NCBI GenBank assembly: GCA_013396915.1
Contig: VWZL01002562.1
Span: 561,068-625,067, forward strand
Reading direction: 5' to 3'
DNA: 64,000 nucleotides
Source of the DNA: Stercorarius parasiticus
Lineage: Eukaryota; Chordata; Aves; Charadriiformes; Stercorariidae
A program made the position numbers and the translations under genes. Of the stretch, positions 37,801-52,800 are shown one piece after another (the first letter of the stretch is position 1; the number at the start of each line of letters is the position of its first letter). The notes below the pieces were generated by a model, which did not search any database, was not told the DNA's origin, and saw only the letters and a program-made list of their open reading frames with translations.

Positions 37801-40800
37801 TTAATGACTTGTAATGTTGTGGTATTCTGTTACAATAAAGAATCTTTAAAAAGCCCAGCCTATTTTTTCCATTGTCCAAGCACAAATTAGTGCAAAGCAG
37901 TACAATGTTCAGAGAGTTAAATTTCTTATTCGTAGTCTCAATTTCTCACTAAGCAGCACATTAATTTTAGGTTCTTGAAACAAGTTTTTTTTCCTATTAT
38001 ATGCGTAATTTAAGGCATGTTTACCGGCAAGAAAATAGTATTTATTGCATCACAGTCATCAAATGTCTACAGCAAAACAGGCACAAAGCTTATTCGGTGC
38101 ATTTGCTCAATGCACAAGACAATCACAGTAAACGTCTATGGAGTATAAGTATTTTAAGAAAGCAAGTTGTTGCTATGTTTTAACCATTTAACAGCTTTGA
38201 GTATCTTCCCGTTTGTGCTCTCCTATGACTTTGGGAAATAGAATTGCAAGGATGACAAAAATTCTTAGATTTGACTTTCCTAAAGCTGAGCTAACAATAC
38301 AGAGAAACTCAATGTTAACAAGTTTCAAGTTAACAAGTCCTACAGATTTTTTAATATTCTATGTTACAGCACTGAAAGAAAACATGTATCATTTTCAGGA
38401 AATGAAGGAAACACTTGGTAAAACTGCATGTAAAATCTGTGGTCTAGTTTACACCTGTTACAATGCACAGAAAAATGTAATTTTAAAAATTTGCAGATGA
38501 ATGCAGCAATTTGCCTGCTATGTTTATCTTCAATAGCAAGATTTCCTTTTTTATTTAATGAAAATCAGAAAGCACGTCGTCTTCTTTTGAAAGTAATGCA
38601 AAGAATTAATGTGAGCATCAGCAGCCAGCATGGAAATTTGCTTGGAAGACTGGAGCCATGGTGAGCTTCAACAGCTTCTTCCCCTCTAAAAAGGCCACTT
38701 GTCTTTACTTCCTCTTGTTTCCCCTCTCCTTTCTTGTGTCATCTCTGGCACTGACTGAGCTGACCAAACTGGCAGGACACTCACCCAAGATAAATACAGA
38801 GAAAGCAGATAATGCCTTTTACTAGTTCAGGGAGTTTAAGAAGCCCACAAAGGGCTGGTAAATCATGAAACAGTACAACCCCTTTTCACAAATGCAAACT
38901 TAACTAACCTCCGATAATTTTGTTGAGCCCTTAAAGTCTAGGCAGACTAATTTAAGAAAATGCACTGCCTAACAGGCACTTTTAGTTAGTTATACATACA
39001 ACCTGTTAATATATTAATGGCTCCAACAACATAGCAAATGTGAAGTTCACCATAACAGGCTTTTTGCCAGAGCAAACCTTATCCTTAATTTAACAGACAC
39101 TGGACTAGGGGCTACTTCCCCCTACCTGCTCCCTGCTTTATTAAAAAAGTATTGAAAGCCATTGCATGTAAAGAATTCTGTAAAGTGTAAGAGAAAAACA
39201 GCTGTAAACATACAGCACCAGCTCTTATGCTGATCAGTGATGTGTAGAAGATTTACACTGCCATCTAAAAGCATGGCAGACCAACAAAGCCAGCGTTGGC
39301 AGAGTCTGGAATTAAAAAACCAGCCCCACTTTATATTAGAAATAGGGCAAAGACAAGCTACCAAACTACCGTAACTATTGTGATTAAAAAGTTCCTATGA
39401 AGAGCTACAAAGATTTAAACTAAATCATTTAGATGCATGCCAGTAAAGTAAATAGCTAATGCTTATCATTTTTAAGCTACTAGCTTTTGGAAAGCATTTA
39501 GCATGATGCAGAAATAAACAGAGCACAAATAACCTGCTTTTCAGAACATTTATATAAAGAAAAGCCAACACAGAACTAATTAGGAATCAGCACTACACAT
39601 GAAGGTTTGGGCTTGTTTATATTGTGTTTTGAAGTACTATTTTGTACTTTTTTGTTTGTTTCGGTTATTTTGTATTTTTAAAATACAACACAAAGTTTTT
39701 ACTCTTTAGAGTAAAAGGGCAAAGGAGGCATTTGGCATTTAGGCATCTATTTATTTTGTAATTGAGGCAAAAAGCGAATACGCACTTCAAGCTTTAGAAA
39801 AAAATCCTATCAGCAGTGCCTTAAGCATTCTTGACTATGGAATTCAACCCCTCATCAATAAGTCAATTATTATAAATGGCATTTAAAAAAAAAAAACCAA
39901 CAAGAAAACCAGAATTGCTCCAGAAACCAAAACCTGCTGCTGAAGAATCTGGCTGCATAAAGCACGGCGGTACAGAAAACCTCACTAAGAGTTCCTTGAG
40001 ATTACCATTCTAATAGTCTGTGTGGTACATATGTGTCTATAATTTTTAAGTGTTGATTCCAATACCTTGGCATACTAAAATTACAAGCTGCAGTAGCTTA
40101 TCTCTAATGTCAGCCAACAGCACACCAGCCCACAGTAACATATTTTGAAGTTTGGGATTTTTCCTTATACACCTTTTTGATTAAACAAATTCATGTTTTA
40201 TTGGGAAGATGCAAGTCCCCAAGACAGACCAGTCAAGACCTCACTGAAGGATGATGAAAAGCACGGTCATTGTGAAAACCAGACTTTGGGGTTTTGAGAA
40301 CAAAAGAAGAGATAATTCCACAAAAGAGACAATACTTGACAAATAACAGCTTCAGCCAGCATAATGACAATAGGAAACTGCAAGGCTTGGCAACGCGCTT
40401 ACACCAGTACGTCTCAATTTTGCATTCTCCCCCTCCAGTCTTACAGTCAGTATCTTGTTTCTTGGAAGAGTAAGACATTGAATCAATCACGTTTTATGTT
40501 CAGAAAAGAAAGATGAACCAAAGCCTGAAGGTAGACTACTGTTAAGAGATGCAAATACTATTATTCCTTAAAAGAATATTTTAATGTGCAACCAAAAGTT
40601 TTGCTACAATTTGAGTTTCAGAGCTAAGGTAAATGGCACAGGAAGAAGAAAAATATATCTGTAGAGCAAATAACAGATACAGAAAACCCACCAACCTAGC
40701 AACTACGGCAAAAAGCCCCTTATTAAATGACCATCAATCTTGTTACCTGACAGAATTGTAGGCACATACCTGTCAAATGATCCAAGTAGTATTGGTAAAG

Positions 40801-43800
40801 CTTGCACTGAATAGGTGTCATTCGAACTTCTAGAACATACTCATATTTTGGTGGGAGGAACTTTGTTAATGCTGTGTAATCTTTCCTCTGTAATTTTACA
40901 AACAGTACTTTAGTCATATAAACATGAAAACAACTACTGAGACCTTAAGAACTTCTGGCATCCTAAACGACAAAGCACCACGCATAAATTACAAGGATTC
41001 ATACGCTTTCCAACCACAAAGGGAAAAAAATAGCCCACTAAATACAATCCAATTACAGGCACTGTCTGCAAAAGCCCATCTTGCCCATCCTACCCATCTT
41101 ACCTAGTAAATGTGGTTGTCTAGTCAAAAGTATATGACCTGTTAACCCCATGTCCCAGTTCCAAGTCCTCGCAAAATTGACCGCAACTTCAGGAGATGCT
41201 CTGGTAACTACTTCTGTGGATCTTTTTTAAATATGAAAACCTTTTTTTGTGAAACGTGGGTGAGTCAAGGAGCTAATATCAACATTTGTAGCACAGATGA
41301 ACTCAGGTTAACCGTTTTCTGTTTTAGAGTACACAGTTTCCGTATACTTGCTTGGGGCAATGCAAAATTTACTTCTGTTTTCCTTTGACTCTTAACATTA
41401 GTCTAGTTCTCTCCACCTACCCCTTCATCCAAATGGTGAATGGTGTATTGATCCTGACCTAGAGACTCTTCTGCTCCTCCCACCGCCCCACCAGCGAGTT
41501 GGCTGGGGGTGCACATGGACTGGGAGGGGACACAGCCGGGACAGCTGACCCCAACTGTCCAAAGGGATATTCCATCCCATCTGATGTCATGCTCAGCAAT
41601 AAAACTTGGGTCAGGGTGGCCGCTGCTCGGGGACTGGATAGGCAATAGTCGGTTGGTGGTGAGCAATTGTTTTCATTTGCATCACTACTCTTTCTTGGGT
41701 TTTATTTCTCTCTGTTACTTTCCTTTTCATCATCATCATTATTATTATTATATAATAATAATTATTATTAAACTGTTCTTATTTCAACCCACTGGTTTTC
41801 TCAATTTTACCCTTCCAATTCTCTTCCCTCCATCCTGCTGGGGGGTGGGGGGTGTGAATGAGCAAGTGGCTGTGTGATGCTTAGTCTNATTCCATCCCAT
41901 CTGATGTCATGCTCAGCAATAAAACTTGGGTCAGGGTGGCCGCTGCTCGGGGACTGGATAGGCAATAGTCGGTTGGTGGTGAGCAATTGTTTTCATTTGC
42001 ATCACTACTCTTTCTTGGGTTTTATTTCTCTCTGTTACTTTCCTTTTCATCATCATCATTATTATTATTATATAATAATAATTATTATTAAACTGTTCTT
42101 ATTTCAACCCACTGGTTTTCTCAATTTTACCCTTCCAATTCTCTTCCCTCCATCCTGCTGGGGGGTGGGGGGTGTGAATGAGCAAGTGGCTGTGTGATGC
42201 TTAGTCTGGGGTTAAACCACAAGAGATCTAGTAATCAGTGAAAATAATGGATTCAATGGACCTCTCGAATAGCAAGTTTACAGGCTTTTGAGTGCTTTTA
42301 TCAGAACTAGATGAACTCCTCCATCTCCCTGCAGCTAATTCAAATAATTTGTTATAGTAAAACTGTTCTTACCTGAACACATCCAGCTAACATCTCATAG
42401 AGGATATGTGCGCGCTTCTTCATTACTCTGACATCTACCAGAGTAGAGTCTGCGCACTGACCGTTCTGAATTGGATTTATAAATCGATTTCGGAATTCCT
42501 TAATTGAACCGAGCAAGTTCTCCTTAATAAAGTTAACCATGCAGTGATCTAGGACAAAAAGACCAGGCTTGAGTTGTTCAAAATGCAAAGTACAGTACTG
42601 GAATTAATTCTAACAGAAAATAAACATGTCATATCTAAAACTATGAACTTTCGGTTGAGCAAAACACACAAACCACCCCAACATTTTCCAGATAGGACAT
42701 CTTAAATTGACCCATACTCTAGACACAGAGGTAACTTCTAAATTTAATATCAGATTTAAAACTACCTCATCGTGTTTGTTACACAAAGTTTGAAAGCTGC
42801 TGTACACCAAAGCAATCACATAACAAAATCATATTTGCAAAGGTTTTTCAATAGATTCAAAAGCATATTAATCAATGGAAAAAACATTACAGCGTATTAA
42901 CAAACAGAAGCAAATGTTACAAGCCAGTTTAGAATGAAATTCCCAAGACAGCAACATAAATCACTGTTTAGTAAGTTCACTAAGAACACTGCTCTACAAT
43001 GGTTTAAAACAATTTAAATTGATGCTGCTGCAAGACCTGGTCCACCCATTTGCCCTCTGAACATTCTTGGCCTTCCCCTTTTGACATGCTGAGACTGATC
43101 TGGTCCTTTGGTCAGCCAGATCAAGGAACTAAACTGTCAGAAAGCTATTCACTTCTGCATTGTTAATTTTCTGACGCTCCCTGAGGAATCAGATGTACGT
43201 AAGGCCATGCCAAGGGAAAGGATGGAGAAGAGGCCAGATTCCCAACAGCTTCATTTTATTTTGGCTTAAACCACCATGGAACCACATCTTGAGACAATGC
43301 TTTATAATGCAAAATGCGAAACCAGATTGTTAGGGTTTTTTAGATATAAAAACCTAGCAAACAGCTTCACCATATTAAATTCTTTTCCTCTAATCAATCT
43401 AAATCTACCTATATATTGCTGAAAGGCAAAAATATATTCAAGGAAATAAACAATTCTTAAACCAGAGAAATACTCACATTCTATAAGATTATTTTGCAGT
43501 GGTGTTCCTGTAAGAATTATTCTTCTCCTAGATCGAATAGAATTCATTGCCTTAGAAACAGCAGATGCTTCATTTTTTAATATGTGCCCTTCATCACAAA
43601 CAACGAAGTCGGGACCTAGAAAGACATATTAGATCTCTTCCATCTTTTATAACCACAAAGAAACTGGCAACTTAAAGAATCCAAGATTTCTACTAACGTT
43701 ATTAAGGTATTTTTAAATTTTGTGCGTGTGTGTGTGTTTTGTGGTGGTTTGGTTTTTTTTGTAGAACCATGAAGGCTCTCTCTCAGCTTCGCACAAGCAT

Positions 43801-46800
43801 TCACAGTAGCCGTTCTGGTAAACTACTGGCCGTTGCTTGTGAAGTTTTCCTAGGCAGGATTAAATACAGCTTTGCAATATATATTCCTATAAAAATTATC
43901 TATCCATGCAGCTCGTATGTCCGTGTCTATATATCTGTTCACCCTGTCAAAACTTCATAAAACAGTTCCTTAAATCCAGCTTAGGCTGCCATCTACCGGT
44001 CACTTCTAAAGGAAACCAAAAATCTGGTAACTGGTAGTTTTTCATTAAGACAGCACGTCAGCATCAATACGGGTAAACAGTGCAATCAAAATTCTTGTCT
44101 AAGATAAGACACAATCAAATCTGTTCTGAATTACAGACAAGCAAACTGACACCTTGTAGCTGAAAGTCACCACAGGAACCCAAGGATTCTAGACTGCTGT
44201 TTTAGGTGAGTTGTACAAGGAATGTTAGAACCACAACGCATTTCCACAATATGTAAAGCAACTCTAATAGAATTATTAAGTGTTAGAATTTGGGGTTTAA
44301 GATAAATAATATCAAACTTGGCTAAACAGACTGACACACCCTAACAGTTTTCAGATTTGAAGCAATTTCTAGAAGCTCCTTCCTTGAAAGGAGAAGTAAG
44401 AGACATTCTAGGATCCAGCTAGTAATTTAGAATGAATGTTCTACCAGATCTAAAGCTGACCTCAATTCCAGTACTATCAACCATGAAGTCAGTGGAAGTC
44501 AAGTTTATGCACCTTCAAAAAATGCTATACAAAGCCATCAGTTGGGTTCATCTATTCAACTCTAAAATGGCTGATATTTTAGGTGGCAAAGAAGTATTTA
44601 TCAGCATGGACAATCTAATTTTTATAACTTACTGAGAACATTTTTTTCCCCTCAAACTAAGTTTAACCTGCCTTGTAAAGAAGAAAATTAACTCTAGGAC
44701 AGTGATCAACAACAGAGAACAAATTTCAGATGGAATCAATCTTTGACTACTTCCATGATTTAATGCCAGTGCCAGTCATCTTAATGGTGCCACTTTAAGT
44801 GTCAAAAAGTGATTTGAATCTCACATGCTAACAGAAAAGGAATCAAGAAGATTTTTTTTCCAAACAGAAAAGTCTTTTGAACCAAGTCTACAAGACAATT
44901 ATGAAAATCCTCATATGAATTCCAAACACACTTAGACTTGTCCAAGCCTACTTATTTCTGAATTTTCACACCTGCCACAGAAACATCTCCCCATATTATT
45001 TCACGACTTTTGTACCTTCCCCTGTTTTGAGAGCATGCAAAACACTGAGTGGCTACACACAAAGCCTTCTTTTAATTTTAGGCAAACATCTCCTAAAGGT
45101 GACAGATCCTTTCCCTAGTCCTCATTCTAGTGTTTCCTGAAGAGTAAGGATCTTGCAAGCAAGCTGTTCTGCAGTGCACAGCACTACTGAGATGGTTTGG
45201 AGCCGTTCTCTAGAACTGAAGCCTTTGTGACATCTCCCTGCCAGATGTGACAGCTTGCACATTAATGTATCATTCTCAGAAATAGATTTGGTCTAGTACA
45301 TTATGGTTACAATCAGAATCAAAGGACATTAGAGAAGAAGGATAATGAAAGTCTTAATGACAGATAGCAATCGAAATCGTGCAAATACCCCAGGAATCAG
45401 TTTCAGTGAAGACTGTGATTCATTAACATGAAGTGTTTAGTTAAAAAGAAAATCCCACACTCAAAAAACCCACCTCAAAAGCTGTTGTTTAGAGTAAGTG
45501 AATGATAGTAAAAATATGAAAAAAAACTATCTTAGTAAAATTATTCGTGGTTGGTTTGGCAGGCATGTAGCATTGATATCTTGAACTAACATCTTGGCTA
45601 TAATTCAGTGGCAGGGATTTTCATAAATTTGTGGGTTTTTTCCTTGTTCTTAAAAAACATGAATGTAATTCCATTATGGAAAGAACATTTCTCAAAATAT
45701 TATAAAAGAATGCAAAACTTCAAGGGGCCTCAAGGGATCATTTAATCCATTTTCTTCATGTGAAATAGGAGTTATGAGAAAGGGACATATCCTTCCTGAT
45801 AGAAGTAGGAAACTCCATGACCTCTCTCTTTTTCTAGAACACTGTGCAGTAATACCTTATTTACATGATCTCTGCTACAAATCAGAATAAATTCTGCCCT
45901 TTCCTTTCTCCAACTGATGTAAAAGACAACTGGTAACAGTCCTTTCAGTAACCAACTCTTACATGGTGGAAATTTGTCAATTTGGTCTTTTCTAGGCTAA
46001 ATCTTTCCTCAAAGCTCATAGTCTTCATCTTCTTATCCTTCTTGCTGTACTTGCACATTAATATATTGATATACATAAAGCACACTCAGGGACAGATATA
46101 TAGATATACACACCGTTCTCCTTTTCCTCTGAAGTCTACGAGAACTTAAGTCTGCTTCATGCAACTGCCAATTAAAGTGCGGTTTCCAAGTTAAACAGTA
46201 ATGGAATTTTTATTAGTAGCAACAAGTAAAAAAATACAAAGTTATTGAAATGCTGCAAGCAAAGCACAACAGCTATCAATAAACCAAACAGCATTTCACC
46301 AGTTGCACAAAGCATTATGGGAAACCATTTGTTGCTCTGCATGCATATATAATCCTGCTATTATTTCACATAGCAGAGCTAGTTAATTAATGAAATCACT
46401 TCTCACACTACTTCTCCACCCATAAACTTTGGCTAAACCTTCCCTCTCTGGTCCCCTCTTCTGTAGTATACAGTGCAATACAAGCTTCTACTATAGAATA
46501 TGTCTACCCTAGCAGCATTCATTTTAACCAGACACATACCATTAAATTATCGCTCAAATACCAAATTTGCAACTTTTAAAATTAAAAACGCTCCCAGAGA
46601 CAAAGGCTTTCCTATTTACAGCCACAGCAGTAAGCCAGCACATAGCTTCATAACTCTTTTACTGGCAGCCTGTTGTATCGCCAATGCTGTGATTCACAAA
46701 GACAGCAAGAAACAAATAATGGCTGTTGCAAGATACAGCTCATCAATTTAGCCAATCCACATGTCTCCAAGAACTAATGGATAAAAATGGATCAACACTT

Positions 46801-49800
46801 CTTTCTTTTTGTAATTAGTTAAAATAAAGAAAGATTTGAAGCACGATAAAAATTATAGAGTTATTTCAAGGTTAGTTTCCCTAATGGTGTGATTCCATCC
46901 TATCAACTAACTAGTCCAAGAAGAGAATGAAACAGTGGGTCCCATGTTCATATGAAATTATTCAAAACCTACAAGGCTCAGTGTGCTGCAGTTTCTGAAC
47001 TTGATTAAATCTACAAAAGCCCATAACCTTATCACAAACACTGCTCTACCATGTTGTCCTGAGCTGTCTAAGGAAGTTTGGGAGTAGAACAGAACCACAC
47101 CTACAAGCAGGATGTAAAAACCAAGAGGTTTGCAAGAGATAGGACAAGAAAGGTTACCCAAGTGACTGTGTCTCCTCCATAAAACTGCATGCCCAACATG
47201 CCACCCCACTCCACAGTCCAATGTGTTTGAAGTTACATAAATACCAATCCATGAAGGAAGGGACAATATTACTAAAAAGAAACATGGTAACAACCCTTAT
47301 GTTTAGCCATCCTCACACTTTACACAAGGAAAAAATCCCACAAAAATCAATCACTATAAGAGTGTATAAAACTATTTCATTATTGCACCAGAACATAACC
47401 AACTGAATACAAAGCTACTGTTCTGCCAGGCTACTGTCCCATCACCACTACTTCAAGACAGCAGTTCACACCTTTTCTTCTCTAGCTATGACTTTCCTGG
47501 CAATATTCTCAACAAATGGAGTATCCCAAGCAAATCAGATACAGACTAAGACTAATAGCAAAGGGTTTCCCATCCCCGCTTTTTTTTTTGTCTTGTTTTT
47601 AGTAACTGCAGCATTAATAGGAGTCAGAAAACACACTGGCAAGAAGTGCATTTTCTTCATTGCTTAAATAATGCATATGGATTCAACATGATCACAAAAA
47701 CAGTTCATAAGCTACTGTACTGGAGCTTCCCTGACTCCACAGCAATTATGTGATTTAGTGAGTCAAACTGGCAGAAAATTAATTAATGTTTTAGCTGCTC
47801 AAACAGGCTTTCTGAAGAGCTGGAGATGCCAATTCCAACTGGCCAATGCCAATAATCACAAAGTTTTTTCCCCATTACAAGAATCCCTTTGTCTGTTAGA
47901 ACAAAATTCACAGCCCTACTACTATTTGAAACTTCACAAAAATCAAGCTCACCAAGTACAATTATAAACCAGATCAATGCTGTGTTTCATCAGTCAGAAA
48001 AGGGGGAGGGTGGTGGAGAAAATCAACCACACACTGTCAAGAAACCTAGAGTCCAGCCAGATAATTAAAACCCAAGAAAAACTACCTCCAAAAATCAAAG
48101 AAACCATCTACCGTACCTACTATTTCACCATTCTCAATTTGAAGAGAAATATCAAAGTTATGGAAAATGTGCCTTTTAAAAATAGCTTTTAAGATATACT
48201 GCATGCTGCAAAACCATGAGTTGTTTTCAGGTATCAGTTGCCAGTTCAGAATTTGTAGGAGAATTTTGCTATTTTGGTGAAACTTGTTAATCCTAAAATT
48301 TTTAGTTCTTTTTGGTGACCACATGGTAAATTGGTTATATCAACTTGGAATATTTTCAAGTGCTTACATACATGCTTACATAAGTTTGCTCAGTTCAGCT
48401 GAGCTTCAACCAGACATCTGTTTCTTAGACTGAAAAAATGAACTAAGTGCTTTATCTGCAATCAATTCATTAGCACTTAATTAACACTTGTTTGTTCACA
48501 CTTCTAAGGTACATTCTCAACTATTTTTCATGTGTACTTCCTCCCTTAATGGTAGATTTCTATCAAGGATAAAGCAGCTTGTGGTTGTAACACATTAGCA
48601 GATTATAATAACCCTAAATTCCCAAGACAGTCACTTCAAATTACCTTGCAAAGAAAGAAATGCTCGCAAAAAAGATACGTATTAGGAAAAGTTTCCAGTA
48701 TATATTCTTGTAGTCATGTCTGTATTTGATATAATAGAAAAGACTGTTACGGAAGTCTATTTACAAAAGCAGATGGGGTAGCTTCTGAACAACCATTTCT
48801 GTAACTCAGCAAAAGCCAACAAAGAAAATGTGACAAATCTTACTAACATTATTGTTTAAAATGATTTGCCCAACAGATTTTCATTTGCAAGATTACTTAG
48901 CTCATAATACGTAAACAAGAAAGTACAATATATATAATGCATACTTGTAATAATTTTCACTTACCTGGATCGACTAAAGCTTTATTAAATATTTCTTTAA
49001 GTTTTCTGCTCTTCACATTCCTGCCCTGTGCAAGATTACGATACATCTCATATCCTATTATCATCACACCTCCTTCATCTTGCCAACGCTGGAGCATATA
49101 GCTTCTCTCTTGAGGGCGTTTCACAGTTGCTAGTTCACAGACCTTTCAAAGCGGGAAAAACATGCTTGATTTTCTTTTAAAATACCTAAGTACCAGTGTA
49201 ACTTTTAAATACCTAAGGTGTATTTCATATGAGTAGATTTTTCACATACTTAAAATGCAATCCTTAGCCTATATTTTGAGTGGTGGAGCTTCCCAATTAT
49301 GTAAACCGTTCAGTTATTCATTTTTAAGAAGTCTTTTTAAGCCTTATACCTCTAGTTTTTCATCATCTTCTAAACCTTCTTGCCATTTTTCAAACTCATT
49401 CAACCAGTTCAAGGCAGTGTTCAGCGGACACACTACCAGAGCTGTCCGAAAATCCAGCTTGTCACACAGCAAGACTGTGTGAAGAAAACTTACTACCTGC
49501 AAGAGGAGAAAACAGACAAAATGTCAAATAAACCACTGAGTATTAAACACTAGGAAAGAAACATGTAAGTACATATTCCCATAAAGAACTTAACAACAAA
49601 AGTCTTGTTGAAACATTCTTTTTCTGTTTGTTAAATAACTCGCTGCTTAAAATTTAATACACATGTATTTTAAAGTCATACACTTTTGCTCTGTGTTACA
49701 TGGCTGCATACATCCTTCACATATCGAGACACACGCAGTTTTGAACTGCACCAGATAGCTGAATTATTTCATAAATAAGGAACCCTGCCTTGACATTTCA

Positions 49801-52800
49801 CCAATCCTTCTCATAAACTAAAAATTTCTATTAGGTCATTTTTAAGTTTTCTCCCAAAACTCGCCCCAAACATTAAATAAGTTCACCTCTTTGGACTTCA
49901 TAAATGTATCAAATTTCTTGAAAGTGAATTTCAGTCTTAAATCAACGTTTTCCACATTTTTTCAAAATATTGGCAAATTCTCTCAAAAGAGCTCTGAAGC
50001 AGGTTATTGAAATGCTTTCCAAGTATTCACCCTGTAGCCAGACTGGCTATATCTTGCAGATGGTAACACCTCCTTGAGGCTTGGGAAAAAAAACCTTAAC
50101 ATCTTTTATGCCACTCAGTGTTTGTGCTGGGCTGTCTGTTTTTGAGCAGTAACAAATAAATATAGGACTAGAGGTAACCTATAAAAATCCAGGAGCTTAG
50201 AAGAGTCAGTGATCCCACCGCAGCTCCAGCTCTCACACTAGACTTTTAATGGTGAAGATTGCACTCTAATCCACATAACTGTACAACATCCGCAAAGTTC
50301 TTTCCAGATCAAATCTCAGTTTCTGGCAACTCTGATTTAATACATTGTTCAAAGTAATTTCAAACTGCATGACTACACCTGGAACACTGGGCAACTGCTT
50401 TTAGCTGCTACAATGTGAAAGGAATTACTAGCAGGTTTGCGATCAAGAAAAAAGCATCGCATGTTCAGATGCAAAAGCTCCCCACGAAGACTAATCACAG
50501 AAGTCCTACGTCCTGGACAGCCAGCAAGTCCCTAATTGCCTTATTTCCCTGATCCTTTACCCACATTCTTCTCTGCAGTTTGCAGAGTCTGCCAAAACTT
50601 ATCGCAGATTTAGTAAGAGAGAAAAAACAAATGGCATTACAGAGTACAGTAGAAGGACCAACAAATGACAACATAAGGCAAAAAACAACTACCTAAGGTA
50701 CAAACGCTGACCATAAAAATACTTGCTACACATTTATAACTGTGGCTTTCTTTGATTATCAAGAAGTTACAGCCAAAATGAAATGTCATGAACACATCTG
50801 GATCACGTACAAAATACCTTGTGCCGTGGAATACTTCATCAAACTATATAGTGTATAAAGTATAAGTGTACAAAGTCACCTAGACTGCACTGCTACATTA
50901 AAGCACAACAGTTCTGTAAAATACTGTGAATCTCCAGTAAAAGGTGTAATTAACTCCTGAAGAACCATAACACCTAAGTTAGAATTAACCACATAGATAT
51001 ACTCTTCAAATGTGATTTTCAATGTATGAAAGCGCTCTTCTATAGGATTGTAGATTCTCAAAATATTGTGTCAACCAAATTCCATAAGCAAAGCAAAGGT
51101 ATATACACTGCAGATGGAGTTCTTAAAAGCATTCTGTCCACATGCTGTGCATCACAACCAAGACTGCAGCTTGCTTTACCCAAGCAGTACATACAGTGAA
51201 TGATCACAGTACCTCTGATCATCTACAGCTCTGCGTTACTCAAAAAAACCCCACAACCCCATAAAATAAAAAAAAAAACCACTACAAAATCCAAGCTTCC
51301 CTTGATTCCCTTGAGCCTGTTCTTTGCAGGGGATCTAAAGAATCTGAAGACACTGCACCAGCCTAGGTATTCCATGACCATATCCTGCAATTCACAGGTC
51401 AAGAAAGAAGGTTCTCAGGATCAGAAAGTCCTGAATGAAATTTGTCTGAATTAGGTCAGAGGAGAGCAGGATTACGTATTTCTCATGTAACTTAACTTTT
51501 TGAAGAATCCTGGGTAGCAGCGGTTTAGAGGAAAGACATAAGAATAAGGAAGCCATCTAACCCAGCAATGCATAGCTAATGCTAGCAAAGAACAACAGAT
51601 ACCTCCTGCTGGATTCTCTCTGAAGATCTTCTCTTGGAGCCTCTAAAAATAATAATGGAAGACTTCAAGGCAAGCCAAGTCTGCTATCTAGCAGCACTGA
51701 GGTGTGCTGACTATGCCAAACACCAACTAGAAGGCACACGTGAGCACTACCGAGAATAAAAGCTGCTGAGACACCTCATTCCAAACACACAGGTGTCAAA
51801 GAACAACTGCTTGTCAACAGGACCTTAACAGCATCTTCCCTACTAAGTGACTAACAAGGTCGTAACACTGGCTGTTGTCACTGGCAGACTACGGCAGTGT
51901 CTAGCTACGGTACAAAAAAATGTTGAGACATCTTTCATACAGCTTGGAATACCAGTACGTTGATATACTGACCTCTCTACGAATGAACAGATCTTGAGCC
52001 TTCAGGTCAGGTGATAGGGCTTCCCAATCCAATGGGGAAGCTTCTACCACAGCTGACCAAGATGGAAGAGGATGGTGAAATGGCATTTCCTCACAGACGC
52101 TTTGAGGATCCCATCCTCACTGTAGGAAGAAAATAACCTCTTTGAGAACCGTCATCACCATGCTAAAGAGACTGCACTCCAGGCAATGAGTAAAGTGCAT
52201 CCGTATTGGGAGCTTGTGAAGAAAGAATTTAGAATGAAGTGTTGCGCAAGTGCTGGCTGCTAACGTGATCAGACTTGCTGGTCACAAACTCACCAGAGCA
52301 CTGGGCAGATCTCCTGACAAGTGACTTTATAGCTAAGAACCTCTCCCAGCACAAGAAGGCCCTGATTGATCCCGAGTTGAAATCAGTTCTAATCAATTCC
52401 AGTGTCTGCAGAAGCTGCAAGTTAGATTTATAATGATTCAGCTTGAGCCAGAGATCAAAAAGATTCGTGGCAATGCATTTCACTAGACAGGTGTCCTGCT
52501 AAAGACAGGGGAATATCTCCCACCTCCAGAAATGGGGAAACACAGCATCAGTGAAGGCCAATGACAGGGAGACCAATGTGGCCCTGCTTTTCCAAGTGCC
52601 TTCTCAAGCACAGATAAGGTTGTTACCCTCCTTTCTTCTTCAGGGTTCTCAAGATTTCCCTTTCTCTTTCCCAGAATCAGAGGGAAAGGTTCTTCTGTCA
52701 AATGACTTCTGCTAAAGGAATTCTTGGGAACAGACTGGGCAGCAAGACAGGCAACTCACCACAGTTCTTTGCTCACAGGATTTGCGGTGATGCTACATCT

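Larger units (their letters stand above)
40888..42372 (-). other. ATRX: ATRX intron 21
   Basis: 1485 bp as assembled, GT-AG. Most of it is an LTR-like element (about 41406-42222) that includes an exact 319-bp duplication around an N, so the true length is probably near 1165 bp. Confidence 0.85.

Noticed and set aside
41509..42197. Two near-identical 107-122 codon open frames
   Set aside because: They are the same LTR-like sequence read twice because of the duplication around the N; the [13 protein letters not shown] runs come from a microsatellite.
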